Part shown: piece by piece, positions 17,566 through 26,699 of the stretch
How the letters are laid out: every line of letters begins with the position of its first letter
Numbering within the stretch: the stretch's first letter is position 1
Source of the DNA: Prosthecodimorpha hirschii
Lineage (GTDB): Bacteria > Pseudomonadota > Alphaproteobacteria > Rhizobiales > Ancalomicrobiaceae
DNA: 64,000 nucleotides
Assembly (NCBI RefSeq): GCF_001305515.1
Contig: NZ_LJYW01000001.1
Coordinates: 4,944,049 to 5,008,048, forward strand
Direction of reading: 5' to 3'
Made by a program: the position numbers and the translations under genes
Notes under the pieces: generated by a model
Told to the model about the DNA's origin: nothing
Seen by the model: the letters and a program-made list of their open reading frames with translations, nothing else
The model's database searches: none

Positions 17566-18753
17566 TCACTTCAGCGGGCAGTCGCCCGCATAGGCGTCCT
17601 TGGCGTCGTCGAACACCTTGGCGACGACCTCGGTGGCGAACTTGCCGTCGGCGCGCTTCACCGCCTTGACGACATAGAAGTCCTGGACCGGGAAGCCGTT
17701 GGTGTTGAACTTGAAGTCGCCGCGGATCGACTTGAAGGGGGCGGCCGCCAGCGCCTTGCGGAAGGCGGTCTTGTCGGAGACCTTGCCGCCGGTCGCCTTC
17801 AAGGCGCCGTCGATCAGCTTGGCGGCGTCGTAGCCCTGCGCCGCATAGAGCGACGGCACCACGCCATATTCCTTCTCATAGGCCGCCACGAAGGCCTTGT
17901 TCTCGGCCGTGTCGAGGCTCGGTGCCCATTCGGCGCCGGAGAACAGGCCGATCGAGGCGTCCTGGATCGCCGGCAGGGTGGTCTCGTCGATGGTGAAGGC
18001 CGACAGGAACGGAATCTGTCCGGCCAGCCCGGCCTGGGCATATTGCTTGACCAGGTTCACGCCCATGCCGCCGGGCATGAAGGTGAAGATCGCATCCGGC
18101 TTGGCGGCGGCGATCTTGGCGAGCTCGGCGGAGAAGTCGAGCTGGCCGAGCTGGGTGAAGATCTCGTCGACCACCTCGCCCTTGAAGTGGCGCTTGAAGC
18201 CGGCCATCGAATCCTTGCCGGCCTGGTAGTTCGGCGTCATCAGGATGACGCGCTTGTAGCCCTTGTCCTGGGCGAACTTGCCCATGACCTCGTGGTTCTG
18301 GTCGTTCTGATAGGAGGCCGAGAAGAAGAAGGGCGAGCAGGCCTTGCCGGCGAGCGGCGAGGGGCCGGCATTGCCGGAGATCAGGAAGGTCTCGGCATCG
18401 AAGACCGGCTTGGCGACGGCCATCATCACGTTGGAGAAGACCACCCCGGCGACCACGTCGACCTTGTCGCGCTCCAGGAGCGCCTTGACCTTGGTCACCG
18501 CGACGTCGGGCTTCAGCTCGTCATCGACCACCACGACTTCGGTCGGCTGCCCGCCGAGCTTGCCGCCGAGTTCCTTCACGGCGAGCTGGAAGCCGTCGCG
18601 CATATGCACGCCGAGCGCCGCGGACGGACCGGACAGGGTGGAGACGAGCCCGATCTTGACCGGGTCGGCCGAAGCCGCGGAGGTGCCGAGCACAACCCCG
18701 CCGGACGCGAGCAGGGCACCGAGCGCGACCGTAGCCGCCAGTTTCAGTTTCAT
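17566..18753 (-). CDS. livK: ABC transporter substrate-binding protein (LivK-like)
   Basis: 395 residues from the ATG at 18753, where the Sec signal peptide MKLKLAATVALGALLASGGVV begins. The mature protein starts VKIGLVSTLSGPSAALG, the classic N-terminus of the periplasmic-binding-protein type I (Leu/Ile/Val) fold, and continues with two-lobe features (VILMTPNYQAGKDS, AAQGYDAAKLI). It is the first gene of the transporter operon and defines its substrate, which I cannot name. Several such proteins in this order bind amides, urea or aromatic acids instead of Leu/Ile/Val. Confidence 0.9.
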   Translation of the reverse strand: MKLKLAATVALGALLASGGVVLGTSAASADPVKIGLVSTLSGPSAALGVHMRDGFQLAVKELGGKLGGQPTEVVVVDDELKPDVAVTKVKALLERDKVDVVAGVVFSNVMMAVAKPVFDAETFLISGNAGPSPLAGKACSPFFFSASYQNDQNHEVMGKFAQDKGYKRVILMTPNYQAGKDSMAGFKRHFKGEVVDEIFTQLGQLDFSAELAKIAAAKPDAIFTFMPGGMGVNLVKQYAQAGLAGQIPFLSAFTIDETTLPAIQDASIGLFSGAEWAPSLDTAENKAFVAAYEKEYGVVPSLYAAQGYDAAKLIDGALKATGGKVSDKTAFRKALAAAPFKSIRGDFKFNTNGFPVQDFYVVKAVKRADGKFATEVVAKVFDDAKDAYAGDCPLK

Positions 18754-18985
18754 GGTCTGGCACTCCCAAACGGATGACTGCCGCCTGACCGGGCGGCTCC
18801 CGGCGGACATTATCCGAATTCGCGGCCTGCGCACCTCCCGTGCCGGCCGTTCGTGAAGGCAGATTAACTCCAGCCTTCAAAATTTCAAGATTAAAACAAC
18901 TGCGCGGACTGCCCAACGCTTGGGCTGGCGATCCGTCGTCGCAGCCTCTATCAAGACGCCGCTGCGGAAAGCCGGAGACCGCCCC

Positions 18986-19390
18986 GTGACCCGTGACGAC
19001 GCCGCCCTCGTGCGGGCCAGCCTCGAAAGCCTCAGGCCCGATCCGATCCCGGTCGTGAACAATTTCTACATGCGCCTGTTCGCGATCGCCCCGCGGATCC
19101 GGGCCGTGTTTCCCGACGACATGAGCGCGCAGAACCGCAAGTTCGCCGACATGATCGACGCTGCGGTTCAGATGATCGACAATCCGTCGGTCCTCGAGGC
19201 GGAACTCGCGGCGCTCGGGCGCCAGCATGCCGCGCTCGGGGCCGGCAGCGCCGACTATGCGCTGGTCGAGGAGGCGTTGCTCTGGGCGCTCGGCCGGCAT
19301 TTCGGAGCCGCCTTCACGCCGCAGACCGCCGCCGCCTGGCAGGCCTTCTACCGCCGCCTGTCCGCCGCCATGCTGCAGGCCGCGGCCTGA
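18986..19390 (+). CDS. Bacterial single-domain globin
   Basis: 134 residues from the GTG at 18986 (a GGAGA lies eight bases upstream); a TTG at 18920 would add 22 residues without globin similarity. NNFYMRLFAIAPRIRAVFP is the B-C helix region. Q49 in MSAQNRKF fits the distal E7 position, and H81 in LGRQHAALG fits the proximal heme-ligating F8 histidine. EALLWALG and WQAFYRRLSAAM form the G and H helices. There is no reductase domain, so it resembles stand-alone Vitreoscilla-type globins that bind O2 or NO. It is divergent from the livK operon and convergent with the HupE gene. Confidence 0.85.
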   Translation: MTRDDAALVRASLESLRPDPIPVVNNFYMRLFAIAPRIRAVFPDDMSAQNRKFADMIDAAVQMIDNPSVLEAELAALGRQHAALGAGSADYALVEEALLWALGRHFGAAFTPQTAAAWQAFYRRLSAAMLQAAA

Positions 19391-19423
19391 TCCCGGTCGC
19401 GGCAGCCTGATCCCGGCCGGCGT

Positions 19424-20023
19424 TCAGAGCAGACCCGCCGCCATCGCGATGCCGGCCGCCGCGACCGACAGGCCGGCGGCGCTCGAGGCCAGCCGGCCCA
19501 GGCGCGAGGCCAGCAGGCCGAGCCCGATGCCGGCGGCATGCAGCAGCGCGGTCGCCAGGGCGAAGCCGGCGAAATAGGCCGCGGCCGGGCCGGAAGCCGG
19601 CATCTCCATGCCGTGGGCGGCGCCGTGGAACACCGCGAAGACGGCCGTGATCGCCAGGGCCGCGCCGGCCGGTACCAGCCCGCCGACGCCCGCCGCGAGG
19701 CCGAGCACGACGATCGAGGCCAGGATGCCCGGCTCGACCGCGGGCAGGCCGCCCAGGACGACGCCGGCGAGGCCGCCGGCCAGCATGGCCGTGACGAAGG
19801 CGGCCGGCAGCAGGACCAGCGTGCGTCCGCCGAAGCGCGCGGCCAGCAGGCCGACCGCCACCATGGCGAGGACATGGTCGGCCCCGTGGACGGGATGCGC
19901 CAGGCCACTGGAGAAATTCGCCACCACTTCATGGCCCGGATGGGCGGAAGCCGCCGTGGCGAGAACCGGCAGGGCGGCGAGCGCGAGGCCGGCGGCGGAG
20001 AGGGAGCGGGAGACGAGTTTCAT
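19424..20023 (-). CDS. HupE/UreJ family membrane protein
   Basis: 199 residues. A signal peptide (MKLVSRSLSAAGLALAALPVL ... ASA) is followed by HPGHE, then HPVHGADHVLAMVAVG and FHGAAHGMEMP, the conserved histidine motifs of HupE/UreJ proteins, within six or so hydrophobic helices. Family members act as nickel (or cobalt) permeases feeding hydrogenase or urease. No urease or hydrogenase gene is in this window, so its client here is unknown. Confidence 0.9.
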   Translation of the reverse strand: MKLVSRSLSAAGLALAALPVLATAASAHPGHEVVANFSSGLAHPVHGADHVLAMVAVGLLAARFGGRTLVLLPAAFVTAMLAGGLAGVVLGGLPAVEPGILASIVVLGLAAGVGGLVPAGAALAITAVFAVFHGAAHGMEMPASGPAAAYFAGFALATALLHAAGIGLGLLASRLGRLASSAAGLSVAAAGIAMAAGLL

Positions 20024-20274
20024 GGCGACGACCTCGACGAGGGGCGGCGGATGCGAAGAGCCCCGGCATAGGGAATCCGCGTCATGCTAGCCTCGATCCG
20101 GCGCTCCGGTCATGCCCCTTCGCGGGGCGTCCGCTGCCTCTTTTGTAGGCGGGGCGGGCATCGTCGGTGCCGGAACGGCTTTCGGACTCTCCAACGAGCG
20201 GGTCATTGACAAGGCCGACCGCCGGGCGGTTTCTCCGCTTCAGGCTCGACAAGTCAAATCAGGGAGAGAAATCC

Positions 20275-21042
20275 ATGCGTCTCGACGAGATCAAGGCCGC
20301 GGTCGTCACCGGTGGCGCCTCCGGCCTGGGCGAGGCGACCGCCAGGATGCTGGCCGCCGGCGGCGTCAAGGTCGCGCTGTTCGATCTCGACCAGGCGAAG
20401 GGCGAGGCCCTGGCGGCCGAGATCGGCGGCATCTTCTGTGCGGTCGACGTGACCGACGAGGCCAGCATGGTGGCGGGCTTCGCGGCCGCGCGCGCCGCGC
20501 ACGGGCCCGAGCGCCTGCTTGTCGCCTGCGCGGGCATCGCGCCGGGTGCGAAGACCACCGCCAAGGGGGCGCCGCACCCGATGGGCCTGTTCGAGAAGGC
20601 CATCGCCATCAACCTGACCGGCGCCTTCCGGGCCATGGCGCATGCGGCGACCGGCATGGCGGCGCTCGACCCGGTCGGCGAGAATGCCGAGCGCGGGGTG
20701 ATGATCGCGACCGCCTCCGTCGCCGCCTTCGACGGCCAGATCGGCCAGGCGGCCTATTCGGCCTCGAAGGCAGGCCTGGTCGGCCTGACCCTGCCGGTCG
20801 CGCGCGACCTCGCGCCCCTCGGCATTCGAGTCATGACGATTGCGCCGGGTCTCTTCGAGACGCCGATGCTCAAGGGCCTGCCGCAGGAGGTCCAGGACAG
20901 CCTCGGCCGCCAGACGCCGTTCCCCTCGCGCCTCGGCCGGCCGTCGGAATATGCCGCCATGGTGCGTTCGATCATCGAGAATCCGATGCTCAACGGCGAG
21001 ACGATCCGCCTCGACGGGGCGATCCGGCTCGCGCCGCGCTGA
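20275..21042 (+). CDS. Short-chain dehydrogenase/reductase (HSD10-like)
   Basis: 255 residues from the ATG at 20275, preceded by AGGGAGAG. The Rossmann motif TGGASGLG is at 12-19, a CAGIAPG (NAG-like) follows, the catalytic YSASK has Tyr161 and Lys165, and the C-terminus has GAIRLAPR. The mix of TGGASGLGEAT and the ending LGRPSEYAAMVRSIIENPMLNGE is typical of 3-hydroxyacyl-CoA dehydrogenase type II (HSD17B10-like), which oxidises 3-hydroxy-2-methylacyl-CoA in isoleucine and fatty acid breakdown. It is a single-gene unit ending at a terminator. Confidence 0.85.
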   Translation: MRLDEIKAAVVTGGASGLGEATARMLAAGGVKVALFDLDQAKGEALAAEIGGIFCAVDVTDEASMVAGFAAARAAHGPERLLVACAGIAPGAKTTAKGAPHPMGLFEKAIAINLTGAFRAMAHAATGMAALDPVGENAERGVMIATASVAAFDGQIGQAAYSASKAGLVGLTLPVARDLAPLGIRVMTIAPGLFETPMLKGLPQEVQDSLGRQTPFPSRLGRPSEYAAMVRSIIENPMLNGETIRLDGAIRLAPR

Positions 21043-21063
21043 TCGCCATCGCCACGCGAAGAC

Positions 21064-21094
21064 AGGCCGCCGGGCTCCGTCCGGCGGCCTTTCC
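21064..21094 (+). terminator. Rho-independent terminator of the SDR gene
   Basis: Perfect 10-base stem AGGCCGCCGG (21064-21073) / CCGGCGGCCT (21081-21090) with a 7-base loop, followed by TTCCGTTTCC. Confidence 0.8.
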
Positions 21095-21123
21095 GTTTCC
21101 TCAGCCATAACTCCCGCTCATCG

Positions 21124-21144
21124 CTGGAATGATCATAATTCCAG
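21124..21144. promoter_or_regulatory. Inverted repeat upstream of the formate dehydrogenase operon
   Basis: CTGGAAT (21124-21130) and ATTCCAG (21138-21144) are perfect 7-base arms around GATCATA. It lies in the 313-base gap between the SDR terminator and the TTG start of the beta subunit and is a candidate regulator-binding site. A second small repeat, CAGGG...CCCTG, follows at 21161-21178. Confidence 0.45.
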
Positions 21145-21355
21145 GCGCGCGGGGCATAGCCAGGGGCTATTTTCCCTGCGCCACGCCGGAGGGTCCGGAT
21201 GCGGGCCATCTTGTTCTGGCCGCATCTCGGGCCGATCGTTCGGTCGTGGACGCCGCGTCCGGCGCGTCCCGGGCGTCGGCGGCCGATGCCGGCCCGGTTC
21301 GTCCGGTCCGGTCGCGGCGGCCGGCAACCAAGAACGAGACGCTGAGGGGGAAACC

Positions 21356-23050
21356 TTGAACATCCAGCGCAAGATCACGGGCGGCCCGGGCAAGGGACGC
21401 GACATCTCCAAGCCCAAGGGCCGGCCGATCGACGAACTGGCCCTGGCGGAGGTGCGCGCGCTGCTGATGGATCGGCCGCGCCGGCGCGACCTGCTGATCG
21501 AGCATCTGCATCTGATCCAGGACATGTTCGGCTGCCTGCATGCGCGCCATCTCAACGCGCTCGCCCACGAAATGCGCCTCGCCCAGGCCGAGGTCTTCGA
21601 GGTGGCGAGCTTCTATCACCATTTCGACGTGGTCCGCGAAGGCGAGCCCGCCCCGGCCAAGCTGACCATCCGGGTCTGCGATTCCCTGTCCTGCGCGCTG
21701 GCCGGCGCGGAGGCGCTGACCGCGGCGCTGAAGTCGGGGCTCGATGCGGCCGAGGTGCGCGTCGTGCATGCGCCGTGCATGGGCCGCTGCGCCGAGGCGC
21801 CGGCCGTGATGGTCGGCCGCCATGCCTTCGGCCATGCCAGCGTCGAGACCGTGACCGCGGCGGTCGAGGCCGGTCGCACCGCGCCGGAGGTGCCCCATTA
21901 CCGCAGCTTCCACGACTACCGCGCCGATGGCGGCTATCGGCTGCTCGAGGCCTGTCTGAAGGGCGGGCATACCCCGGAGGAGTTGATCGCGATCCTGTCG
22001 GATGCGGGCCTGCGCGGCCTCGGCGGCGCCGGCTTCCCGGCCGGCCGCAAGTGGCAGTTCGTGCGCGGCTACAAGGGCCCGCGCCTGATGACCGTCAACG
22101 GCGACGAGGGCGAGCCCGGCACCTTCAAGGACCGCCACTATCTCGAAACCGACCCGCACCGGATGATCGAGGGCGCGCTGATCGCCGCCTGGGCGGTCGG
22201 GGCCGAGCGCATCTACATCTACATGCGCGACGAATATCCGACCGTGCTCGACATCCTCGCCAAGGAGATCGCCGCCGTCGAATTGTCCGGTCTCGCCGCC
22301 CATGCGCCGATCGAACTGCGCCGCGGCGCGGGGGCCTATATCTGCGGCGAAGAGTCGGCGATGCTCGAATCGATCGAGGGCAAGCGCGGCATGCCGCGCC
22401 ACCGGCCGCCCTATATCGCCGAGGTCGGCCTGTTCGGCCGGCCGACGCTGAACCACAATGTCGAGACGCTCTACTGGCTGCGCGACATCGTCGAGAAGGG
22501 CGCGGTCTGGTTCTCGTCGCAAGGCAAGGAAGGCCACAAGGGCTTCCGGTCCTATTCGGTCTCCGGCCGCGTGCGCCAGCCGGGCGTGAAGGTCGCGCCG
22601 GCCGGCATCTCGGTGCGCGAACTGATCGACCAGCATTGCGGCGGCATGCTCGACGGTCATGCCTTTGCGGGCTTCCTGCCGGGCGGCGCCTCGGGCGGCA
22701 TCTTCCCGGCCGAGATGGGCGACCTGCCGCTCGATTTCGGCACCTTCGAGAAATTCGGTGGCTTCGTCGGCTCGCACGCGGTGGTGATCCTGTCCGACCA
22801 GGACGACATCAAGGCGGCGGCGCTGAACCTGATGTCCTTCTTCAAGGAGGAGAGCTGCGGCCAGTGCACGCCGTGCCGGGTCGGCAGCGAGAAGATGGTC
22901 GCGCTCCTGAAGAGCGGCGCGCCGGTCGAGGAGAGCGCGATCCGCGACCTGATGCAGGTCATGCGCGATGCCTCGATCTGCGGCCTCGGCCAGGCCGCCT
23001 CCAACCCGGTCAACCACTGGCTGACCTATTTCGCGGGCGCCGGGAAGTGA
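21356..23050 (+). CDS. NAD-dependent formate dehydrogenase beta subunit (NuoE-NuoF fusion)
   Basis: 564 residues from a TTG at 21356, chosen because GAGGGGG lies just upstream and the reading frame further upstream runs into non-coding sequence. Residues 1-190 are NuoE-like, with 2Fe-2S ligands in CDSLSC and CMGRC. The rest is NuoF-like: FMN site GLGGAGFPAGRKW, GDEGEPGTFKDRHYLE, GAGAYICGEESAMLESIEG, and the 4Fe-4S motif ESCGQCTPCRVGS with a distant CGLGQ. It takes electrons from the alpha subunit and reduces NAD+. The fused form is that of the Methylobacterium FDH1 type rather than the separate FdsG/FdsB. The alpha subunit gene is 817 bases downstream instead of adjacent. Confidence 0.93.
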   Translation: MNIQRKITGGPGKGRDISKPKGRPIDELALAEVRALLMDRPRRRDLLIEHLHLIQDMFGCLHARHLNALAHEMRLAQAEVFEVASFYHHFDVVREGEPAPAKLTIRVCDSLSCALAGAEALTAALKSGLDAAEVRVVHAPCMGRCAEAPAVMVGRHAFGHASVETVTAAVEAGRTAPEVPHYRSFHDYRADGGYRLLEACLKGGHTPEELIAILSDAGLRGLGGAGFPAGRKWQFVRGYKGPRLMTVNGDEGEPGTFKDRHYLETDPHRMIEGALIAAWAVGAERIYIYMRDEYPTVLDILAKEIAAVELSGLAAHAPIELRRGAGAYICGEESAMLESIEGKRGMPRHRPPYIAEVGLFGRPTLNHNVETLYWLRDIVEKGAVWFSSQGKEGHKGFRSYSVSGRVRQPGVKVAPAGISVRELIDQHCGGMLDGHAFAGFLPGGASGGIFPAEMGDLPLDFGTFEKFGGFVGSHAVVILSDQDDIKAAALNLMSFFKEESCGQCTPCRVGSEKMVALLKSGAPVEESAIRDLMQVMRDASICGLGQAASNPVNHWLTYFAGAGK

Positions 23051-23115
23051 GCGCCCGGCACCAGGGCCGCCCGGCCGGCGCGCGGGGGCGGGCGCATGCG
23101 CAGGTGCGTGCGGGG

Positions 23116-23460
23116 CTATTCGGCGGCTTGCGCGGCCTCTTCGAGCCGGGCCGGTTCGACCTGCAGCCGAATGCCCGCCAGGCGGCTGACGGCCGTCAGA
23201 ACGACCCGCACGGTGGCGGCGGACGCCGGTTCGGAGCGGCGCAGGGCGCGGACCAGTTTTGCTCGCGGCAGGCTCGCCGCGGCGGCCACGCTGTCGTATC
23301 CGAACGCGCCCCGGACAACGGTACGCAAGAGGCCGCGGGCGACCTCGAACTCTCCTTCCAGGAAGGCAGTTCCGGCTTCGGCGATCATCAGGTCGCGATA
23401 GGTGGGATCGGCGCCGACATCGGCTTCGAGCTCGGGCCAGACGGAATGGGTGCTAATCAT
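23116..23460 (-). CDS. Probable antitoxin (HigA-like, HTH)
   Basis: 114 residues, overlapping the toxin gene by eight bases on the same strand. The segment DSVAAAASLPRAKLVRALRR followed by SAATVRVVLTAVSRLAGIRL resembles the helix-turn-helix of addiction-module antidote proteins (the family pattern is 'G-x-x-x-A-A-x-x-x-G-L-x-R-x-x-L-Y-R-A-L'). The N-terminal half (ELEADVGADPTYRDLMIAEA) is unrelated to the domain. It should neutralise the toxin and repress the pair. It ends 65 bases from the convergent fdh beta gene. Confidence 0.68.
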   Translation of the reverse strand: MISTHSVWPELEADVGADPTYRDLMIAEAGTAFLEGEFEVARGLLRTVVRGAFGYDSVAAAASLPRAKLVRALRRSEPASAATVRVVLTAVSRLAGIRLQVEPARLEEAAQAAE

Positions 23461-23782
23461 CGCCTTGTCCCTTCTGGCGCTTGTACATCGCCCATCGCTT
23501 CTTCGCGGTCGCGATATCGTCGGATTGGCGCGATTTGGTTCCGCCTTCGAGCAGGATCAGCAGCCTCTCGCCGTCGCGCCCCATATATAGCCGATAGCCG
23601 GGTCCCCAGTCGATCCGGGCTTCCAGAACGCCCGCGCCGACGCCCTTCAGGCTGGCGAGATTGCCTGAGGCGAGACGCTCCAACATCCGGTCGACGCGAA
23701 TTCGGGCGGCCGGGTCGAGTCCACGCCGCCAAATCGCGAAAGGCTTGCGGCCGTCCTCGTCGACAAAGAACAGAATCTCCAT
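23453..23782 (-). CDS. RelE/HigB-family type II toxin
   Basis: 109 residues. The features EILFFVDEDGRKPFAIWRRGLD, a WGPGYRLYMGRDGERLLILL core and the tail GGTKSRQSDDIATAKKRW are those of the phage-Gp49-like HigB 'addiction module killer' family, which cleaves mRNA on the ribosome. The toxin precedes the antitoxin, the usual HigBA order. The pair lies antisense between the beta and alpha genes of the NAD-formate dehydrogenase, its start only 85 bases from the alpha start and pointing away. Confidence 0.85.
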   Translation of the reverse strand: MEILFFVDEDGRKPFAIWRRGLDPAARIRVDRMLERLASGNLASLKGVGAGVLEARIDWGPGYRLYMGRDGERLLILLEGGTKSRQSDDIATAKKRWAMYKRQKGQGDD

Positions 23783-23867
23783 CGCGCAACGCTATATCCG
23801 GCCGCCCGGCGGCTGCAACCACAACAACCTGCGTCACAATCCTTGAATGCAAGGGCGGGAGACACCC

Positions 23868-26639
23868 ATGACCGACACCATCACCTTCACCCTCGACGGA
23901 CGTGAAGTCGAGGCGCGGCCGGGCGAGACGATCTGGCAGGTGGCCGAGCGCGTCGGAACCGAGATCCCGCATCTGTGCTGGCTGCCGGAACCGGGCTATC
24001 GGGCCGACGGCAACTGCCGGGCCTGCGTGGTCGAGATCGAGGGCGAGCGCGTGCTGGCCGCCTCCTGCGTGCGCATGCCGGCGCCCGGCATGGTGGTCAA
24101 GACCGCCTCCGAACGGGCCAAGAAGTCGCGCGAGATGGTGTTCGAGCTCCTGCTCGCCGACCAGCCGGCCCGCGAGGGCCACCGCGACCCGGATTCCTCG
24201 TTCTGGAAATGGGTCGACGCGATGGGCGTCGAAGCCTCGCGCTATCCGGCCGGCCACGCGCCCGCCGCGGACGTGTCGCATCCGGCGATCGCGGTCAATC
24301 TCGATGCCTGCATCTCCTGCGGCCTGTGCGTACGCGCCTGCCGCGAGGTCCAGGTCAATGACGTGATCGGCATGGCGGGCCGCGGCCACGCCATGAAGCC
24401 GGTCTTCGACATCAACGATCCGATGGGCGACAGCACCTGCGTGGCCTGCGGCGAATGCGTCCAGGCCTGCCCGACCGGTGCGCTCTTCGAGAAGAGCCTG
24501 ATGGATGCCGAGGCCAAGACGCGTACCGTCTGGGCCGACAAGGTCGTCAATTCCGTCTGCCCCTATTGCGGCGTCGGCTGCCAGACCAAGGTCGCCGTCA
24601 AGGACGACCGGATCGTCCAGGTCGATGGCCGCGACGGCCCGTCTAACGAGAACCGGCTGTGCGTCAAGGGCCGCTTCGGCTTCGACTATGTGCGCCATCC
24701 GCAGCGCCTGAAGAAGCCGCTGATCCGCCGCGAGGGCGTGGCCAAGTCGCTCGACAACCTGCCGGATCCGGCCAATCCCTGGACACATTTCCGCGAGGCG
24801 ACCTGGGAGGAGGCGCTGGAGAGGGCGGCCTCCGGGCTCGCCCGCACGCGCGACACCCATGGTCCCCATGCGCTCGCCGGCTTCGGCTCGGCCAAGGGCA
24901 CCAACGAGGAAGCCTATCTGTTCCAGAAGTTGGTCCGGGTCGGCTTCGGCTCCAACAATGTCGATCATTGCACCCGGCTGTGCCATGCCTCCTCGGTCGC
25001 GGCGCTGATGGAGGGCGTCGGCTCGGGTGCGGTCTCGGCGCCGTTCATGGCGGCGGCGGATGCCGATTTCATCATCGTCATCGGCGCGCGCCCCGAGCAG
25101 AACCATCCGGTCGCCAACACCTATTTCAAGCAGGCCGCCAAGGCCGGCAAGAAGATCGTCGTGATGGACCCGCGCGGCCAGGGCCTGTCGCGCTTCGCCT
25201 GGCGTTCGCTGCAGTTCAAGCCGGGTGCCGACGTGGCGATGCTCAACGCCATGCTGAACGTCATCGTCACCGAGAAGCTCTATGATGAGCAGTATATCCA
25301 GGCCAATGTCGACGGCTTCGAGGCGCTGAAGGCCAAGGTGGCCGACTTCACGCCCGAGGCGATGGAGCCGGTCTGCGGCATCGCGGCCGCGACGCTGCGC
25401 GAGGTGGCGCGCACCTACGCGACCTCGGAACGCTCGATCATCTTCTGGGGCATGGGCGTCTCGCAACATACCCACGGCACCGACAATGCCCGCTGCCTGA
25501 TCGCGCTGGCGCTGATCACCGGCCATGTCGGCCGGCCCGGCACCGGCCTGCATCCGCTGCGCGGCCAGAACAACGTCCAGGGCGCCTCCGATGCCGGCCT
25601 GATCCCGATGGTCTTCCCGGACTATCAGTCGGTCGAGAACCCGGACGTGCGCGGCCGCTTCGAGGATCTGTGGGGCCGCACGCTCGATCCGAAGCGCGGC
25701 CTGACCGTGGTCGAGATCATCGACGAGGCCTATGAGGGCAAGATCAAGGCGATGTATGTGCAGGGCGAGAACCCGGCCATGTCGGATCCGGACCAGAACC
25801 ATGCCCGGGCGGCCTTGTGCCGGCTCGACCATCTGGTCGTGCAGGACATCTTCCTGACCGAGACCGCGCTCTATGCCGACGTGATCCTGCCCGCCTCGGC
25901 CCATGCCGAGAAGCTCGGCACCTACACCAACACCAACCGTCAGGTGCAGATGGGCCGCCCGGCGCTCAACCTGCCGGGCGAGGCGCGGCAGGATTGGGAG
26001 ATCCTCTACGATATCGGCCGGCGCATCGGCGTCGGCTGGTCCTACGAGACCGTCGCCGACGTGTTCGCCGAGATGGCCTCGACCATGCCGTCGCTGAAGA
26101 ACATCTCCTGGGACCGCGTGATGCGCGAGGAGAGCGTGACCTATCCGGCCGACGCGCCGGACCGGCCCGGCAACGAGATCATCTTCGCCCAAGGCTTCCC
26201 GACCCGCGACGGCCGCGCCCGGATCGTACCGGCCGACGTGCTGCCGCCCGACGAGATGCCGGATGTGGAGTTCCCGCTGGTGCTCTCGACCGGGCGCATG
26301 CTCGAACACTGGCATACCGGCTCGATGACCCGGCGTGCCGGCGTGCTCGACGCGTTGGAGCCCGAGCCCGTCGCGCTGATGAACCCGCGCGAGATTCTCC
26401 GTCGCGAGATGCGGGCCGGCGAGGTCGTGCAGGTGTCCACCCGGCGTGGCGAGATCGAACTGACGCTGCGCGCCGACCGCGACTGCCCGGAAGGCTTCGT
26501 CTTCGTCCCCTTCTGCTTCAACGAGGCCGCCGCCAACTTCCTGACCAACCCGCAGCTCGACCCCTTCGGCAAGATCCCGGAGTTCAAATACTGCGCCGCC
26601 CGGGTCGACAAGCGTTCGGTGCGGGAAGCGGCGGAGTAG
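23868..26639 (+). CDS. NAD-dependent formate dehydrogenase alpha subunit (Mo/W)
   Basis: 923 residues from the ATG at 23868, next to a GGGAGACA site. Domains in order: 2Fe-2S NuoG-like (PHLCWLPEPGYRADGNCRACVVEIEG in outline, residues about 30-60), two 4Fe-4S motifs (CISCGLCVRACREVQ and CVACGECVQACPTGAL), a 4Fe-4S VCPYCGVGC of the Mo-bisPGD family, and the catalytic domain with HCTRLCHASSVAAL, where Cys372 is the metal ligand (cysteine, not selenocysteine). The C-terminus is the molybdopterin dinucleotide-binding domain (GEVVQVSTRRGEIELT). It oxidises formate to CO2 in the cytoplasm and passes electrons to the beta subunit. Length fits the FDH1 type. Confidence 0.95.
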   Translation: MTDTITFTLDGREVEARPGETIWQVAERVGTEIPHLCWLPEPGYRADGNCRACVVEIEGERVLAASCVRMPAPGMVVKTASERAKKSREMVFELLLADQPAREGHRDPDSSFWKWVDAMGVEASRYPAGHAPAADVSHPAIAVNLDACISCGLCVRACREVQVNDVIGMAGRGHAMKPVFDINDPMGDSTCVACGECVQACPTGALFEKSLMDAEAKTRTVWADKVVNSVCPYCGVGCQTKVAVKDDRIVQVDGRDGPSNENRLCVKGRFGFDYVRHPQRLKKPLIRREGVAKSLDNLPDPANPWTHFREATWEEALERAASGLARTRDTHGPHALAGFGSAKGTNEEAYLFQKLVRVGFGSNNVDHCTRLCHASSVAALMEGVGSGAVSAPFMAAADADFIIVIGARPEQNHPVANTYFKQAAKAGKKIVVMDPRGQGLSRFAWRSLQFKPGADVAMLNAMLNVIVTEKLYDEQYIQANVDGFEALKAKVADFTPEAMEPVCGIAAATLREVARTYATSERSIIFWGMGVSQHTHGTDNARCLIALALITGHVGRPGTGLHPLRGQNNVQGASDAGLIPMVFPDYQSVENPDVRGRFEDLWGRTLDPKRGLTVVEIIDEAYEGKIKAMYVQGENPAMSDPDQNHARAALCRLDHLVVQDIFLTETALYADVILPASAHAEKLGTYTNTNRQVQMGRPALNLPGEARQDWEILYDIGRRIGVGWSYETVADVFAEMASTMPSLKNISWDRVMREESVTYPADAPDRPGNEIIFAQGFPTRDGRARIVPADVLPPDEMPDVEFPLVLSTGRMLEHWHTGSMTRRAGVLDALEPEPVALMNPREILRREMRAGEVVQVSTRRGEIELTLRADRDCPEGFVFVPFCFNEAAANFLTNPQLDPFGKIPEFKYCAARVDKRSVREAAE

Positions 26640-26699
26640 GAGAGGCTCCTTGTATTTTGGCGGGGGATTCAGATCCTCAAAGGCCGCGGCCGAGGCGTG

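Noticed and set aside
20840-21355. N-terminal extension of the formate dehydrogenase beta subunit through the SDR gene
   Set aside because: The extension overlaps the SDR gene and its terminator; the TTG at 21356 has a good ribosome site and starts the NuoE-like domain.
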